DNA of 7,140 nucleotides from Candidatus Zixiibacteriota bacterium (GTDB lineage Bacteria; Zixibacteria; MSB-5A5; GN15; PGXB01): positions 1 to 7,140 of the forward strand of contig JAAERC010000234.1 in the NCBI GenBank assembly GCA_024230695.1. Direction: 5' to 3'. A model generated the notes under the pieces. It searched no databases. It worked only from the letters and a program-made list of their open reading frames with translations, and was not told the origin of the DNA. Made by a program: the position numbers and the translations under genes. Positions 6,290 through 7,140 of the stretch are shown here, in pieces; position 1 is the first letter of the stretch, and each line of letters starts with the position of its first letter.

Positions 6290-6316
6290 AATATCAGCCT
6301 CCTTATTTAACTAAAC

Positions 6317-6340
6317 GGGCATTTATTGATTTCTATGCCC
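6317..6340 (-). repeat. Inverted repeat GGGCAT-N12-ATGCCC in the leader of the exported protein
   Basis: Perfect 6-bp arms at 6317-6322 and 6335-6340 could fold in the minus-strand leader, 12 nt before the AAGGAGG ribosome site. The word GGGCATA followed by an A-rich run also occurs in the leader of the sigma-54 activator at 5938-5923. It could be a leader hairpin or an operator; the evidence is weak. Confidence 0.3.
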
Positions 6341-6420
6341 AACATTATTTTGCTAATCTAAAATATATTAATCTGTTCTTCTAAAATCCTCTTAGGGCAT
6401 CGCAACTTCTGCTTATCCCC

Positions 6421-6449
6421 AAGCTATTAAATATCAACGAGTTTGTCAA
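6421..6449 (-). promoter_or_regulatory. Possible promoter for the exported protein and sigma-54 activator
   Basis: The minus strand has a perfect -35, TTGACA, at 6449-6444 and, after a 17-bp spacer, TAGCTT at 6426-6421 as a poor -10 (3 of 6 matches). This would give a leader of about 125 nt to ATG 6289. No -24/-12 sigma-54 element was found on this strand. Confidence 0.35.
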
Positions 6450-6464
6450 GGGAAATCTGTAATG

Positions 6465-6480
6465 GCGCAGGAATTGCGCT
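6465..6480. other. Hairpin after the DUF362 gene; also a sigma-54-like -24/-12 match
   Basis: GCGCA at 6465-6469 region pairs with TGCGC at 6475-6479 around a 5-nt loop, just past the DUF362 stop. It has no T run, so at best it is a weak terminator or an RNA 3'-end stabiliser. The same bases on the plus strand read TGGCGCAGGAATTGCG (6463-6478), which has the GG-N10-GC core of sigma-54 promoters but points antisense into the DUF362 gene. Confidence 0.35.
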
Positions 6481-6488
6481 AAAATGAT

Positions 6489-7140
6489 TTAACGTATAAA
6501 TTTTTTGGCGAGCCATGATTTACTGATATATACAGAATCCTCTGGACAAAGTTCATGACAGCACCAGCAGTTAATACAAAGATCGTAATCAATCACCGGG
6601 GCAAGTTTGTCTTTTGCATCCATAGCGCCTACCGGACAAGATGTTACGCAGGTATTGCAGTTGGAACAAAGAGCCTGGTCGATATCAGGACGAACCCAAA
6701 TAAGCGGATCGATGATTTTGACCAGAAACTTTGGAATCAGCTCCATCGTCCGATTCGAGGTCAGTTTAAAATCAGAGACTTTGGCTGATTCAAGGCTTTT
6801 CCCGATTATTTTTATTGCTTCGATATACCCAATACCAAGTCCGGCATCCGAGGCCGCTTTGGTTACCGGAACTTTATCTGGTTTGAGACCTATTATTTCC
6901 GAGGCTACCGCATCAACTGCCACCGGGTCAGCCGATGTTATCAGCATATTTGTCCAATACCCCTGTCCCGATGATGGTCCTTCGCCTTCCATAGATAATA
7001 CCGCGTCCATAATTGTTAATCCAGGCGGGCAGAGGGACAAAATATCAACTATCACCTGCGCAAAATCTTTTGGTTTGGGGAACTGTTTATGATAATTCGC
7101 CTTACGGAACCCCGGAATCAGCCCAAACATATTTTTAACC
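6489..7140 (-). CDS. DUF362 domain protein with two [4Fe-4S] ferredoxin clusters (5' end outside window)
   Basis: The frame is open through the right edge; the codons before the first internal Met at 7130 read V-K-N, giving VKNMFGLIPGFRK, a typical internal DUF362 segment, so Met 7130 is not the start. About 217 residues are visible. The DUF362 part includes IMDAVLSMEGEGPSSGQGYW and ITSADPVAVDAVASEIIGL, matching the family pattern of D-x-x-x-x-M-E-G-x-GPS-G followed by DPVAVD. The C-terminus has two 4Fe-4S motifs, CSNCNTCVTSCP and CINCWCCHELCP, each C-x2-C-x2-C-x3-CP, as in bacterial 2[4Fe-4S] ferredoxins. The extra Cys in the second motif (WCC) is noted. The protein is probably cytoplasmic and redox-active; the specific reaction of DUF362 proteins is not established. 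It ends at TAA 6491-6489, with a small hairpin behind it. Confidence 0.92.
   Translation of the reverse strand, partial: VKNMFGLIPGFRKANYHKQFPKPKDFAQVIVDILSLCPPGLTIMDAVLSMEGEGPSSGQGYWTNMLITSADPVAVDAVASEIIGLKPDKVPVTKAASDAGLGIGYIEAIKIIGKSLESAKVSDFKLTSNRTMELIPKFLVKIIDPLIWVRPDIDQALCSNCNTCVTSCPVGAMDAKDKLAPVIDYDLCINCWCCHELCPEDSVYISKSWLAKKFIR

Noticed and set aside
6048..6314. 88-codon plus-strand frame opposite the exported-protein gene
   Set aside because: It has no SD, and the minus-strand frame has AAGGAGG plus a signal peptide. The openness comes from the GC-biased D/G codons opposite.
6555..7092. Plus-strand frames of 77 and 161 codons opposite the DUF362 gene
   Set aside because: The minus strand encodes clear DUF362 and double ferredoxin motifs; the opposite frames have no SD or family resemblance.
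1..7140. CRISPR arrays, tRNA/rRNA genes, insertion sequences, attachment sites
   Set aside because: I saw no spaced direct repeats, no cloverleaf or rRNA-like segment, no transposase motifs and no terminal inverted repeats with target duplications.

Overview
The window is a moderately AT-rich bacterial chromosome segment with typical bacterial gene structure: strong Shine-Dalgarno (SD) sequences, sigma-70-like promoters and a rho-independent terminator. A perfect CRP/FNR-family operator, a hemerythrin/DUF438 protein, a DUF362 double-[4Fe-4S] protein and a sigma-54 activator together suggest a Gram-negative-like anaerobe or facultative anaerobe, such as a deltaproteobacterial or FCB/Zixibacteria-type lineage. 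The lineage is a guess from gene style; there is no rRNA or marker gene to fix it.

Layout. (1) Positions 1-674, minus: 5' part of a DUF438 + hemerythrin gene that runs off the left edge. (2) Positions 675-950: divergent intergenic region with a perfect TTGAT-N4-ATCAA box. The box sits at about -61.5 for the rightward promoter and about -41.5 for a candidate leftward promoter, so one operator could drive both genes. (3) Positions 951-1364, plus: a small protein resembling two tandem ACT domains, followed by a possible small membrane protein (1387-1579) that is either frameshifted or starts at a GTG. (4) Positions 1687-2730, plus: a 347-aa protein resembling the BtrH N-terminal / C39-like papain fold, without a Cys at the expected nucleophile position. 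(5) Positions 2734-2814, minus: a 26-codon minigene for a half-lysine peptide, with a near-ideal SD and its own terminator; that terminator is embedded in the 3' end of the convergent 347-aa gene. (6) Positions 2980-5910, minus: a 976-aa sigma-54-dependent activator (TPR array - GAF - AAA+ - Fis-type HTH). (7) Positions 6014-6289, minus: a 91-aa exported, Asp/Gly/Asn/Pro-rich small protein directly upstream of the activator. (8) Positions 6489-7140, minus: the 3' part of a DUF362 + 2x[4Fe-4S] ferredoxin-type protein running off the right edge.

How they may work together. The left part looks like an oxygen- or NO-responsive module (hemerythrin, FNR box, ACT-like protein). The right part pairs a small exported peptide gene with a cytoplasmic regulator whose N-terminal half is a TPR array. 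By analogy with RRNPP systems, where TPR regulators bind processed secreted peptides, this could be a peptide-sensing cassette using sigma-54, but that is inference. The most striking directly visible item is the lysine-rich minigene with its own translation and termination signals.
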